Shown here piece by piece: positions 7,280 to 16,160 of a stretch of DNA of 64,000 nucleotides (positions are counted from its first letter, which is position 1; the number at the start of each line of letters is the position of its first letter). The DNA comes from Neiella holothuriorum. Its GTDB lineage: Bacteria; Pseudomonadota; Gammaproteobacteria; Enterobacterales; Neiellaceae. Below the pieces are notes generated by a model. It was not told the DNA's origin, did no database searches, and was given only the letters and a program-made list of their open reading frames with translations. The stretch is taken from NCBI RefSeq assembly GCF_019457915.1, contig NZ_JAHZSS010000010.1, positions 1 to 64,000 on the forward strand. Reading direction: 5' to 3'. Position numbers and translations under genes: made by a program.

Positions 7280-7498
7280 CTAAAGCTTAAACTCAGCCAG
7301 TTTTTTAGCATTGATTTCAAGTTCCTTGGTCACTCTTGCCAAATCCTGCTCAATGCGGGTTTCCTCGCGTAGAGAATCTTCTACCAAAAGCCACCGTATG
7401 AAAGCGCAAGCAAATACGCTGGCAGCAAGAAGGAACATAGGAACTAAAAACTGGAATCCCTGATCTTCAGGGGGGAAATTTACCGAAGGCTCAAGCAT
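7280..7498 (-). CDS. Membrane-anchored coiled-coil protein (72 aa)
   Basis: ATG 7496-7498 follows GAGGGGTAGGACG. One transmembrane helix (about residues 16-36), then a charged helix with heptad-like Leu/Ile spacing. It is the last of four small genes transcribed together; the stop of the previous one lies inside its ribosome-binding site. Family not recognised. Confidence 0.6.
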   Translation of the reverse strand: MLEPSVNFPPEDQGFQFLVPMFLLAASVFACAFIRWLLVEDSLREETRIEQDLARVTKELEINAKKLAEFKL

Positions 7499-7509
7499 CG
7501 TCCTACCCC

Positions 7510-7599
7510 TCAATACCAACCCAAAAAGGCCAGTGTGCGACGCACAGGCAACGACAAGATCCAACCGGTAATACAACAGCCTAGTAGTACAGTAATCAT
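7510..7599 (-). CDS. Tiny membrane peptide (29 aa)
   Basis: ATG 7597-7599 overlaps the stop of the 41-aa frame by ATGA and its own stop falls in the ribosome-binding site of the 72-aa gene. One hydrophobic segment. Support is from this tight packing only. Confidence 0.4.
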   Translation of the reverse strand: MITVLLGCCITGWILSLPVRRTLAFLGWY

Positions 7600-7721
7600 A
7601 ACAATCGCCTCATTGATCCAGTGTCATCCTCAAACCACCTAAGCCAATTGGCCGAGGTAACTTGAGTGATGACACCGGGAGAGATTGCCAGTAGGCGGAG
7701 TGGCAAAATTGCCACACCCAC
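7596..7721 (-). CDS. Small hydrophobic protein (41 aa), GTG start
   Basis: An open frame from GTG 7719-7721 (or 7713-7715) with AGTAGG upstream; its stop overlaps the next ATG. The N-terminal half is hydrophobic and the C-terminal half has acidic and basic residues. Weak start; called because it fills the space and is coupled at its end. Confidence 0.35.
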   Translation of the reverse strand: MGVAILPLRLLAISPGVITQVTSANWLRWFEDDTGSMRRLL

Positions 7722-7731
7722 CTACTACTGA

Positions 7732-7827
7732 TTAAAGTAATCCGATAGCTTCCATCAGAGGCCGCAAACCAAATAAATAGAGCGACACTCCTGATACCGA
7801 ACACCCTGCAAGAACTAAAGCTTCCAT
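7732..7827 (-). CDS. Tiny membrane protein (31 aa)
   Basis: ATG 7825-7827 after TCGTGGAGATACAT, preceded by a long structured leader. One transmembrane helix with a Cys and few charges. First of the four-gene micro-operon 7827-7280. Function unknown. Confidence 0.5.
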   Translation of the reverse strand: MEALVLAGCSVSGVSLYLFGLRPLMEAIGLL

Positions 7828-7960
7828 ATGTATCTCCACGAACCAAATGCTTTGCACTCAAAAGCGAATTAACTAAAAGCCGCCAAAGAGAGTGCAACAA
7901 GGTCTGGTGAAGACACATGTGTTCCCTGGCGGAATAAATCCCGCTAGGGAAATTAAGTAA
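7828..7960 (-). promoter_or_regulatory. Structured leader L7
   Basis: Outer UUCCCU/AGGGAA and inner GCGGGA/UUCCGC stems on the minus strand, then AUGUGUCUUCACC, similar to the shared segment of L2-L4. It ends in UCGUGGAG (7834-7841 in plus coordinates). The SD hairpin is incomplete here. Confidence 0.5.
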
Positions 7961-8440
7961 GCAGTAAAAGCGAAGGCTAAAACTACATCAGGTATCTCTT
8001 TTCGAGATGACAAACGCAATTGCGTTCCGCTAGTGTTGTTTTCATCGATTAGCTATCGATATCGGGAAGTAAGACCTAAACAAAGGAACTACTTGTCACT
8101 ATTGGCAAGGCGCTCAATAGTCGCTCGAGATTGAAAACGAGAGCTACGTTCCTGCCGGACAGCAAAAAATCAAAAATTAAATGTGCAGAGCACAAGTAAA
8201 TAATTGGTTTAGAGACTGTCGTAAAAGGCAGAGGGAAACTGAAAAGTGTTAATAGGAAAAGGCACTCAATGACGAATGAGCTTGCCTGTTACCACTTGGT
8301 TTATTGGATAACGCTACTGCGAAGATGGTAGCCCGAAGGCAGAGTGGATACCGCGTCGAATGCGGTTAATTTCAGCCTACACAACCATTCATTTTACGTC
8401 AACACATCAGGCGTACAATTTAGAACTTTGTTTCCAGATT
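7961..8440. other. Gene-free region with several palindromes
   Basis: AACGCAATTGCGTT (8013-8026) is a 14-bp perfect palindrome, ATCGAT-tagct-ATCGAT lies near 8044-8061, and ATCTC-ttttc-GAGAT lies near 7993-8008. A CCGC/GCGG stem lies near 8350. No protein stands out. The density of palindromes would suit a regulatory region or a transfer-origin-like site, but nothing proves it. Confidence 0.4.
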
Positions 8441-10219
8441 TCACTGGTCCGGCGCATCGTCGCTATCGTCCGTCGAGAAGGCTTCTTCCAAAAAGGGAGA
8501 CATCTGCTTGTAGTAACAAATATGTAGTTGCTCAATAGCGCGGGTCATACCGACATATAATAGCCGCCGCTCCTCACTAACCACATCAGACTTATCAGAC
8601 GGCAACGTTCCTTTGTTGCAGTTCGCGATAATCACGTTTTCAAATTCAAGACCTTTGCTGCTATGTAGCGTTGCTATTGTTACGCGAGCAGCATTTTCTT
8701 TCTTGTCTGTGGACTGTTGGCGGCTCAAGACTGTGAGCAATCCATCTATCCGCTCATGCAGGCTACCTTCCGCATTCCTAGCAATAAGGTCAGCAATAGC
8801 AGCTGCGCGCCCAAGTCCTTGATCAACCTCTCCGCCTTTTGCTTCTCGGCACCAGTTCACAAGCGTTTTCATCCGCTTACTTATCATATCGCCATCTTCG
8901 GTGTTGCGTGCGATACGTTCCCAATACTGCTGAAACCGAGTGGTTGTCGGGCGCCAGTCGCCGCGCGAGCTTTCCTTTACGTGGCCAAATCCTTTGTATC
9001 GCTTCGCATCACGACAAATAGCAGCAATGGTGTCCTCATCTTCTTCCAGCCAACCCAGTACCTCGTTGAGGTAATTTGTCGACTGCGGGAACCGTAAACA
9101 GTGGAGTAACTTTAAGAAGCAATTCGCTTCAGGGTTATCCCAAAAACTCTTACCCCCAAGTCGGGCCGCTGCAATTCCATGGGCTCGTAAAACACCTTCT
9201 ATATAGTCCAAATGGGAATTGTTGCGGGCAATAATCGCCCACTGGCCTTCCTGTTGAACAAGGCTCACCACCCCTTCCGCTTGCTTGTCTTGATCTGCAA
9301 ATCCCTTAATGCTCACAGTGCCGCCAGGCTTAAGTTTGGCGGTCATAGGTTTAGCCACTCGCTCAGTGTTAAACTCAATGACCTTCTTGGATGCTAATAA
9401 CACTTCCGGACGACATCTAAAGCAGGTGCTAAGTACATGGCCAACTGCATCAAAGTCCGTCTGGAACATCTGCATGACCTCATAACCTTTTGAGCCCCGC
9501 CAGCCGTAAATGGCCTGATCGTCATCTCCAACAACGGTGATTTTAGTGCCGCTTTGGCCGTGCTTTCGGATCCATGCATATTGAACATTGTCAGTGTCTT
9601 GGAATTCATCTACGAGTAGGTGGCTTTGGCCGAACGGCTGAATGTCGCCAAGCTCCATCCCTAGACGAACAGCCCGAAAAATCATGTTGAAGTCCTGCTT
9701 ACCCAAGCTTTTTACGATTTTCTGGTAGGCTTCATACAGAGCCCAGTCCCCTGACCTCCCTGATTTTGGTAGTGGCCGCAACATAGCGCCAAAATGCTCA
9801 ATAGCAGCAACTCCGTCCTCAAACTTTCCGTCATAACCACTGAGTCTCATTGCCCGAATTATGACGTTCGATTGCTCTGGGCCAATAAGTAATTTTGGTT
9901 GACGGATCTGTTTGTATTGCTCCAGTGCCAACGAATGAAATGTGCCGACTTTTACCCTGCTGGCTAGCCGGGCTGGCAGCTTCTTACTCAAACGTGTACG
10001 CATTTCACCGGCCGCGGCATTGGTGAACGTCACCATGATCACTTCGTAGGAGGAGTTGGCGGTTAAAATTTGTCTACACACCTCCATGTTCGTGTGTGTT
10101 TTACCACTGCCGGGCAATGCGCAAACTAAATTGTAACCGTCAGCAAAGCGAACAACTCTCGCCTGATCTTTTGTTAGTGACAAGACTGCATCCGAGGAAA
10201 AATATTTAGCCAAAATCAT
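8441..10219 (-). CDS. UvrD/Rep-like superfamily 1A DNA helicase
   Basis: 592 residues from ATG 10217-10219, which has AGAGGGGGA seven bases upstream; a TTG seven codons earlier is less likely. Motifs in order are the Q-motif LTKDQ (about 16-20), Walker A ALPGSGKT (about 34-41), the DEFQDT Walker B, GDDDQAIYGWRG motif III, and LLYVGMTRA motif VI near the C terminus. It is shorter than UvrD (about 720) and lacks the long C-terminal tail. Expected to be a 3'-5' translocase that removes proteins from DNA or unwinds it during repair. It stands alone, divergent from a small membrane gene. Confidence 0.9.
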   Translation of the reverse strand: MILAKYFSSDAVLSLTKDQARVVRFADGYNLVCALPGSGKTHTNMEVCRQILTANSSYEVIMVTFTNAAAGEMRTRLSKKLPARLASRVKVGTFHSLALEQYKQIRQPKLLIGPEQSNVIIRAMRLSGYDGKFEDGVAAIEHFGAMLRPLPKSGRSGDWALYEAYQKIVKSLGKQDFNMIFRAVRLGMELGDIQPFGQSHLLVDEFQDTDNVQYAWIRKHGQSGTKITVVGDDDQAIYGWRGSKGYEVMQMFQTDFDAVGHVLSTCFRCRPEVLLASKKVIEFNTERVAKPMTAKLKPGGTVSIKGFADQDKQAEGVVSLVQQEGQWAIIARNNSHLDYIEGVLRAHGIAAARLGGKSFWDNPEANCFLKLLHCLRFPQSTNYLNEVLGWLEEDEDTIAAICRDAKRYKGFGHVKESSRGDWRPTTTRFQQYWERIARNTEDGDMISKRMKTLVNWCREAKGGEVDQGLGRAAAIADLIARNAEGSLHERIDGLLTVLSRQQSTDKKENAARVTIATLHSSKGLEFENVIIANCNKGTLPSDKSDVVSEERRLLYVGMTRAIEQLHICYYKQMSPFLEEAFSTDDSDDAPDQ

Positions 10220-10341
10220 ACTGGCTTCCCCCTCTTTCAATACTGTCTTAACACTCCAAATTGCTTTTGTTACGAAACAGCCCGATCTAGTCAGTTTGAT
10301 ACGTTACAAGCAACGAATTGAGCCAAGTGGAAGGGTGAACT

Positions 10342-10542
10342 ATGTGGTTAAACAGCCTTATTAATATCTGCGTTATTTTCAGCACTTTTTTGTTATCAGT
10401 AATGTTTCAAGTCAAATTTGAGTACGGTGATGGCTGGATACTTCCTTCGTGGGCAGCGTTATCTGTCGTCCTACTATGCGCTTTATATGTGCCACGGGCG
10501 CTTCTATACCGAAACAAGCAGCTCGCTAAGCATTTGCATTGA
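10342..10542 (+). CDS. Small two-TM membrane protein (66 aa)
   Basis: ATG after GGAAGGGTGAACT. Hydrophobic spans at about residues 5-24 and 37-56 with a basic C-terminal end. It is divergent from the helicase gene, 122 bp between starts. Family not recognised. Confidence 0.6.
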   Translation: MWLNSLINICVIFSTFLLSVMFQVKFEYGDGWILPSWAALSVVLLCALYVPRALLYRNKQLAKHLH

Positions 10543-10607
10543 GAGGACTAAAAGGTATAGCGATTTAAACTATATGCCGTAATATCCGGATGTTAACGTT
10601 TATGAAG

Positions 10608-10635
10608 TTGCGCCATTTTGAAACCGGATAACAAT
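10608..10635 (+). promoter_or_regulatory. AGTNGCGC-type promoter
   Basis: TTGCGC, 16 bp, AACAAT; the box is 61 bp before the start of the lipoprotein gene at 10669. Same layout as the other sites listed under this name. Confidence 0.5.
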
Positions 10636-10668
10636 AGCCATATCTGAGGTTCGTGGAGATTAAACCCA

Positions 10669-11475
10669 ATGAAAAACTACTTAGCTATTCCCGCAGTGCT
10701 CGCCTTAGCCGCTTGCGCATCAACAACGCCATCTGTCGAATCTAATGCGCCAGTGAACTACGATCACAGCATGAGCTTAGCTTGGAATGTAATGAATGCC
10801 GCTGGCATAGGCGAGAGTTTTGCCGACGATCAGATCCCAGAGCAGACATTGGCCTCTGCAACAGCAACTAAGCAGGTTGTCTCCGCAGGGCTGACCACGG
10901 CGCTCACTCGTTTTGATAACTTTGGTCTGAACTTGATTTCAGGCTACCAGCACAAAGATCCAACAGCTCGCTGGCAATATATCATTATGCCTGTGAATCT
11001 TTCCGGCATACCAAGTAGTCAGTGGGAGCAAGCCACCCTAGAAAAACTCTCATCGATTGCCAAGAAATCCTACCCAAACTCAGTCGTTACTCTTGAAGGG
11101 AGTAACGTCGTGATGACCGGTAAAGTTTGCGAAGACGCAAAAAAAGTTGAAATCGAGCGTGGAGCCTCTGAGCTAGCGATTAAAAACTTAGATAAATATG
11201 GTTGCGGTGTTTACTTTCAGGAAATTGAATTTATAGGGCCAACTAGCGAATCCTTGTTCCCAAGCTCAACAGGTGAAACTGTCGTTCGTTTAATGGCATC
11301 CGATTCTGGCGTTACCGCCTATCATATTGCCAAACATATTGAGGATGGGTACTGGTACTTCCCCACTCACGTATTCCACCAAGGAAAAGGGTATCTATTT
11401 ACGCCACCAGAAGGCGGAACGGAGGTGGCTTTTTCGTTCGATGAACACCCTTACTACAGCGCTTATGGCTTGTAA
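10669..11475 (+). CDS. Outer-membrane-type lipoprotein (268 aa)
   Basis: The N terminus is a lipoprotein signal peptide with lipobox LAAC at about residues 13-16. The mature part has no recognised domain; it has two Cys near the middle and aromatic-rich strands. The gene has its own promoter, a TCGTGGAG ribosome-binding site like the minus-strand leaders, and a strong terminator directly downstream. It lies just past the 3' end of the transfer block, so a cell-envelope role in transfer or exclusion is possible but unproven. Confidence 0.75.
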   Translation: MKNYLAIPAVLALAACASTTPSVESNAPVNYDHSMSLAWNVMNAAGIGESFADDQIPEQTLASATATKQVVSAGLTTALTRFDNFGLNLISGYQHKDPTARWQYIIMPVNLSGIPSSQWEQATLEKLSSIAKKSYPNSVVTLEGSNVVMTGKVCEDAKKVEIERGASELAIKNLDKYGCGVYFQEIEFIGPTSESLFPSSTGETVVRLMASDSGVTAYHIAKHIEDGYWYFPTHVFHQGKGYLFTPPEGGTEVAFSFDEHPYYSAYGL

Positions 11476-11493
11476 TAAACGAAACAACTGAGA

Positions 11494-11514
11494 GGGGCCA
11501 ACGGCCCCTTTTTT
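11494..11514 (+). terminator. Intrinsic terminator
   Basis: GGGGCC-AAC-GGCCCC followed by six T, just after the lipoprotein gene. Confidence 0.9.
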
Positions 11515-11689
11515 GTTCTGTTTGAGTTCTCTAATGAGCTTACAGTTGTAACGGTCAAATAGCGTCTCAGCATTCATCCAAATTAGCACTATCCCCAAGT
11601 CGATCGCACCAACATGGATGGCTTCTATTAAGTTGTTTTATGAAAAACCAAACATTAATAAAAAGAGTAAATAATAATATTCCCCAACG

Positions 11690-14600
11690 TTAGCCTCCCG
11701 TTGGATCTTGGTTTAAATCACAGACTGGTGGACGTGGGTAAACCGAACAGTTCACGTTATTTGGATCAAGGCCGTCCTGTAACTGGTCTTTTGCCTCCAG
11801 CCATCCGCCACCATCCATATATTCCTGAACCTCATCACCAGCTGTTAAGCGACCGCCTTCGTTTGGTGTTCTGCGTTCATTGAGTGTTGCTTCATCAAAA
11901 TCGTCTTCCTCTAGCATGATGTCGGCCGCTTCAGACAGAGCAATCCATTCGCTCAAGTCAATTTGGCTCCAATCAAGGCTCTCCATTTCACTTGGAGTTA
12001 GGCCTGCACACGTACTCATGTCCTTGCCAAGCATGGGGGCTGCTTGCTCCATGATGATTCGTGACAGGGCTGAGCCATAACAACACCAGTCTTGCCGCTT
12101 TTGAATACAGAGGCCCAATACGCTCATAGAGCAGTATTTGTCACCCACTTTGAAGCATTGGTGAGTAGCAATACGAACCCCCATGTCCTGCTCCTCCTCC
12201 TCGCACGCAGTAAGTAGGTTTAGCAAAAGGACAACCATTTGATAAATCATGTACGCCATGCCAACAAAGCTAATGAATGACATCACTGAGGTCATGAGAG
12301 GCCCCCAAGTGACGGCTCCTGCGCTAGTACTGAAAAGTTGAGAGCTTAGCTCAGTACCGAACCATTCTGTGACCTTGTCTTTGGCGTAAGTCATCATCTG
12401 CTGCTCTAGTTGATCAAGCCCTAGCGAGGTCATTGCGTCATTGACAAGTGAGCCGGAGGACTCACCAAATAAGCTCTCCACCGATGAAGTAACCTGCTCT
12501 GGCATAAAATCCCATGCAGCCTGAAATCCGTCTTGAATACCAGTTTGTACGGTATCCCATGCGCCGTTTGCGTAGTAGTCGACCTGGCCGGCGTAGGGGA
12601 TATCCATATATGCCGCAACATCCTTCATGTCCTTCGCTAGTTTTATATACTCAAATACGTTGATGTCTTCCGGCTTTTCACAGCAATCTGCACCTAGCCC
12701 CGAAACCTCCCACGAGCAAAATTTATGCTCCCCATTAAAGACGGTGCATGAATCTGGATCCGAAGGGTCCGCGCAGTTCATGTCATCGCCCATCATGCTT
12801 AGCTGGTCGAAGTGCGCCGCCGCTTGGGCAAAATCAGTATTGTCTTCTTGTGTTCCAGCTTCACAATCCCCGCCAATGCAAGGCAGTGCCCCAGTGCAAA
12901 TATCCGTTGTCTGAGTATTGGTTTTCGTTTTAGTAACACCAATGTCGCACTCGTAAGTGATTTGCCACATGTAGCACTGTTCGGTGTAATCATCGAACCA
13001 ACCGTCGGAGCACGTTCGCTCCTTCTCATAACAGTTCGGATCAGCTTTTTCGACCGCGCAGCTATCGGGCAGGTCGCGCATTTCATCATATGTGTAGCAA
13101 ACCTCGACTTCGTCTTTGGTTTCGCTTTCGCTGTCGTTGTATGTAGCGCAGTATTGCTCGCCATAAAACGGATCACAGGTATAGTTAACCGCATTGGCTT
13201 TCCAGCACGCTCTGTGGTCATCGCCCGGGTAGAACGGCGCTATTGCATCAAGAAATGAATCATCCAATCCCGCCGAGCTCTCATCGACACATTCCCAATC
13301 TTCGGCATAGCAAAAACTATTATCCGATTTGTATGGCTTTTCGCACAGAGGATTGCCATCAGTGCAAATTTTTGGGTTGTCGTTGATTGACCATCCAATC
13401 GCATCAGCGCAACCTTCAGGAGTTTGAATGACGGTATCAACTGCTTGTAATGGTGAGTCAAACTCAAGGGTCACTTCATAAAAGACTTCACCAGAGCCTG
13501 CCACGCCCAAAAGGTACTCAAGCTCCAAGTAACGGCCATCCCGCAGCGGCTTCACTAGATTGGTGATATCAACCGTATCTTTGTCATTGCTACTATGATG
13601 TTCACACTTGATGTAATCGCCGGTACCGATGTGTGTGTTCCAAAGCTTCCAATCCATGGGAACGTTGTTGTAGCGCGCTCGAGGCAACGCTAAAGCAGAA
13701 TCCGGTATTAGCGACCAGTAATAATTTGAGTCGTCAGTTGAATGCGGCTCTTGGTGCATTTGACGTGAGCCATTAACAAAAATGGCCAACGAGTCATCAA
13801 TGCGAACGTGCGAGCGCTCCGCTTTGACAATGTTATAGGTAGGATCGATCTCAAACGTAATTGCAGAGCTGTAAACCTTACATGCTTTGTTTGGCCCCCC
13901 ATCTTCTGTAGCATCCCCAAGGAAGTTGCCGTCATCCTTGCCCACTTTTACTTTGACGGTGTAGTCATCCACATATTCGACGTCGAACAACGTCAAATTG
14001 CCGCCCGTATCTACAACGCGAATCGGGTAATCTGAAGTTCTTTCAATCGTGCAACTGTTAAGGTTTTCTTGGTTTGGCTCTTGGCATCGCCGTTCTTCCC
14101 ATACGGGATAATGCACCTCTTGCTCAGTTTCAGTAGTGGTTTCGGTACACGATTGATACCAATCTCCCACCCCATTTTTGGCGTTACTTAATTCATTATC
14201 GCCATAAGTAAATAAATGCGAGCCAGAGTTTAACGTCGGAGCTGGATTGTCGTTATACGAATCCAATAGCGTTTTGTAGACTAAGGAATCAGAGGTGGTG
14301 CCCCCTTTCAAATACTCTAATTGGTCGATTGCGACTTCATTGAATCCATCTTCGTCGCCGTACTCACCATCGGCCTCCAGCGATGTATCTAGATGATCAA
14401 GTTCTGCTCCGGTAGCCTCATTAAACTCTAAGTCTAAAACCGTATCCGAAACCGCTGTGTTTGGCGTGAACGATAGAGAGCCATCACTGTTCCGCTCAAC
14501 TACAAGAGCGCCTTCGGTGTGATAGTTTACTTGGACATTATCACCGGCGCCCTTTTGTGGAATTTGAGCAGTAGCGCTGTCATTCATTGCACTGCCTACG

Positions 14601-14971
14601 GCATTGTTCCACTTGGTATCGAACGACTGGCCATTGTCATACTTCGAGTAATCAAATGGCGTACTGGAAGGGGTTGGTGCCGAGTGATATTTATCAATGA
14701 TCATCAGCTCGTAATTTGTCGAGCCACTTGGGTAGGACTTATTTAGAACCTCATCCCGTTTAGCTGTCCCCGTATAGTTGTTGTAGGGGTTGTCTGTATC
14801 GTACTTTTCTTTTAGCTGCTCTTGAGTAACGGCAGCATATGCAGCTTCAAATGGTGATGGCATTACAATGCCAATGAGCACCCCAAAAAAAGCAAAGTGA
14901 AGCCCCTGCACCAGCAAGGTAATACTGGTAACAACAGAAGTAGCTCTATACCACGTCGACGTTTTTTTCAT
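11690..14971 (-). CDS. traN: TraN-like mating-pair stabilisation protein
   Basis: 1093 residues with an N-terminal hydrophobic signal or anchor and a very Cys-rich body. The C-terminal third has the TraN-type pattern, with GADCCEK and the cluster DKYCSMSVLGLCIQKRQDWCC. TraN sits in the recipient-facing outer membrane of F-type donors and stabilises mating pairs by contacting a recipient outer-membrane protein. It is longer than F TraN (about 600) and close to the long SXT/IncC-type forms. ATG 14969-14971 has GGCGCACGG upstream. It is last in the operon 17891-11690. Confidence 0.85.
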   Translation of the reverse strand: MKKTSTWYRATSVVTSITLLVQGLHFAFFGVLIGIVMPSPFEAAYAAVTQEQLKEKYDTDNPYNNYTGTAKRDEVLNKSYPSGSTNYELMIIDKYHSAPTPSSTPFDYSKYDNGQSFDTKWNNAVGSAMNDSATAQIPQKGAGDNVQVNYHTEGALVVERNSDGSLSFTPNTAVSDTVLDLEFNEATGAELDHLDTSLEADGEYGDEDGFNEVAIDQLEYLKGGTTSDSLVYKTLLDSYNDNPAPTLNSGSHLFTYGDNELSNAKNGVGDWYQSCTETTTETEQEVHYPVWEERRCQEPNQENLNSCTIERTSDYPIRVVDTGGNLTLFDVEYVDDYTVKVKVGKDDGNFLGDATEDGGPNKACKVYSSAITFEIDPTYNIVKAERSHVRIDDSLAIFVNGSRQMHQEPHSTDDSNYYWSLIPDSALALPRARYNNVPMDWKLWNTHIGTGDYIKCEHHSSNDKDTVDITNLVKPLRDGRYLELEYLLGVAGSGEVFYEVTLEFDSPLQAVDTVIQTPEGCADAIGWSINDNPKICTDGNPLCEKPYKSDNSFCYAEDWECVDESSAGLDDSFLDAIAPFYPGDDHRACWKANAVNYTCDPFYGEQYCATYNDSESETKDEVEVCYTYDEMRDLPDSCAVEKADPNCYEKERTCSDGWFDDYTEQCYMWQITYECDIGVTKTKTNTQTTDICTGALPCIGGDCEAGTQEDNTDFAQAAAHFDQLSMMGDDMNCADPSDPDSCTVFNGEHKFCSWEVSGLGADCCEKPEDINVFEYIKLAKDMKDVAAYMDIPYAGQVDYYANGAWDTVQTGIQDGFQAAWDFMPEQVTSSVESLFGESSGSLVNDAMTSLGLDQLEQQMMTYAKDKVTEWFGTELSSQLFSTSAGAVTWGPLMTSVMSFISFVGMAYMIYQMVVLLLNLLTACEEEEQDMGVRIATHQCFKVGDKYCSMSVLGLCIQKRQDWCCYGSALSRIIMEQAAPMLGKDMSTCAGLTPSEMESLDWSQIDLSEWIALSEAADIMLEEDDFDEATLNERRTPNEGGRLTAGDEVQEYMDGGGWLEAKDQLQDGLDPNNVNCSVYPRPPVCDLNQDPTGG

Positions 14972-14985
14972 TCCGTGCGCCTACT

Positions 14986-16008
14986 CTAGAAGCTGTCTCG
15001 AACACAGCAATCTGTCCATCGCCAAATCAACCAAACATAATCTTTATCACCTGGCCTCTGTCGTCCGCCTGCCGCTGTAGACCACTTATGATGACTATCG
15101 CCGGGAGTTTGACAGCAACCATAAGGCCCTGAGCTGTCAGCTTGTGGCAGAGGATGAACCATTGAGAATTTGTATTGGCTGCGAGGCAGAAACGGGATAT
15201 ACGAAGGCTCGCACATCTCCTCATCGCCCATTGTTTTAAGCGCCAATCCTTTGCGGTGAAGTGATGCCAGAACGCGCTGAGTAATTAATGAAGAATTTCT
15301 GACTGGATCGGCCGTTGCTCCAACATTCCCCGTGTGTGGGTACAAGTTCCCATCTGTGCCCGCGCAGTAATACATTTCTTCGATAGCTTCTCCGGTGGCA
15401 GTAATCGTGATGCCGTCCACCATGCAGGAAGAAATAGCCAGCGGATTGGCAAAGATATAGGCCTCTCTCGTTAGTAGCATTGACAACATATCGTCCGACC
15501 ACATCGGATCAATCTCACTCAAATAGAGCATGTCGAAATCCGCCCACGGATCAGGATCGCAGTCAGGGAGAAGAAACAGCTCAAGGATTTCCATGATTGG
15601 GTATGAAAAGTAGTGATAGTTGTAAAAGGCTTTAGAGCTTGAGTCGCCCGAGGTACCGCGCGTTCCGTAGCCGCCGAAGTCATCTTGAAGCGAAATTCCC
15701 CCTAAACTTGGAGAACACCAAGGTTCTTGTACTACCTCGTTAAGTCTCACCGGCTGAAACCCACCTAGCGGCCAACCAAAGTCCGGCATTCCCAACGCAT
15801 CAAAACAAGCGCAAGCACCAACCGATGAAGAAGCGCCATCGGGCTTATAGCCAACTCCCATGATGGTCATCGGTACCACACAGTCCCAACAGATTTGATC
15901 GAACATCTTTTCAAATATTTTGGCATCACCACATGTCTGATCAGCTGCTTGGCTACTCACAGAGACAAGTCCAAGCACGCAGACGCACATTGCAACTATC
16001 GCTTTCAT
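14986..16008 (-). CDS. traU: TraU-like conjugal transfer protein
   Basis: 340 residues with a Sec signal peptide (to about residue 22) and many Cys, including CWDC near residue 39-42 and CACFDALG, the typical TraU N-terminal pattern. Periplasmic TraU is needed for F-type pilus assembly and DNA transfer. The start overlaps the stop of the 50-aa gene by one base, and TraN follows after 14 bp. Confidence 0.88.
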   Translation of the reverse strand: MKAIVAMCVCVLGLVSVSSQAADQTCGDAKIFEKMFDQICWDCVVPMTIMGVGYKPDGASSSVGACACFDALGMPDFGWPLGGFQPVRLNEVVQEPWCSPSLGGISLQDDFGGYGTRGTSGDSSSKAFYNYHYFSYPIMEILELFLLPDCDPDPWADFDMLYLSEIDPMWSDDMLSMLLTREAYIFANPLAISSCMVDGITITATGEAIEEMYYCAGTDGNLYPHTGNVGATADPVRNSSLITQRVLASLHRKGLALKTMGDEEMCEPSYIPFLPRSQYKFSMVHPLPQADSSGPYGCCQTPGDSHHKWSTAAGGRQRPGDKDYVWLIWRWTDCCVRDSF

Positions 16009-16160
16009 TACTTAAAGCTCTCTATCGTCTGCATTACCAACTGAATAGCTTTGCCGCCATATTCCATGGTTTTTTGCAAGATTAGGGCGGCTATCTCTGG
16101 GTAGGTGAACGCAACCCACATACCAACGCAGGCGAAGAAAAAAGCAACGATCAATTTCAT
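16008..16160 (-). CDS. Small membrane protein inside the transfer operon (50 aa)
   Basis: ATG 16158-16160 overlaps the TrbC-TraW stop (ATGA) and its own TAA overlaps the TraU ATG (TAATG). One transmembrane helix (about residues 3-20), then an amphipathic helix. The overlaps on both sides argue strongly that it is translated. No family recognised. Confidence 0.6.
   Translation of the reverse strand: MKLIVAFFFACVGMWVAFTYPEIAALILQKTMEYGGKAIQLVMQTIESFK

Noticed and set aside
7610-7918. 102-codon minus-strand frame across leader L7
   Set aside because: It covers the structured leader and two smaller, better supported genes in other frames; no suitable start signal.
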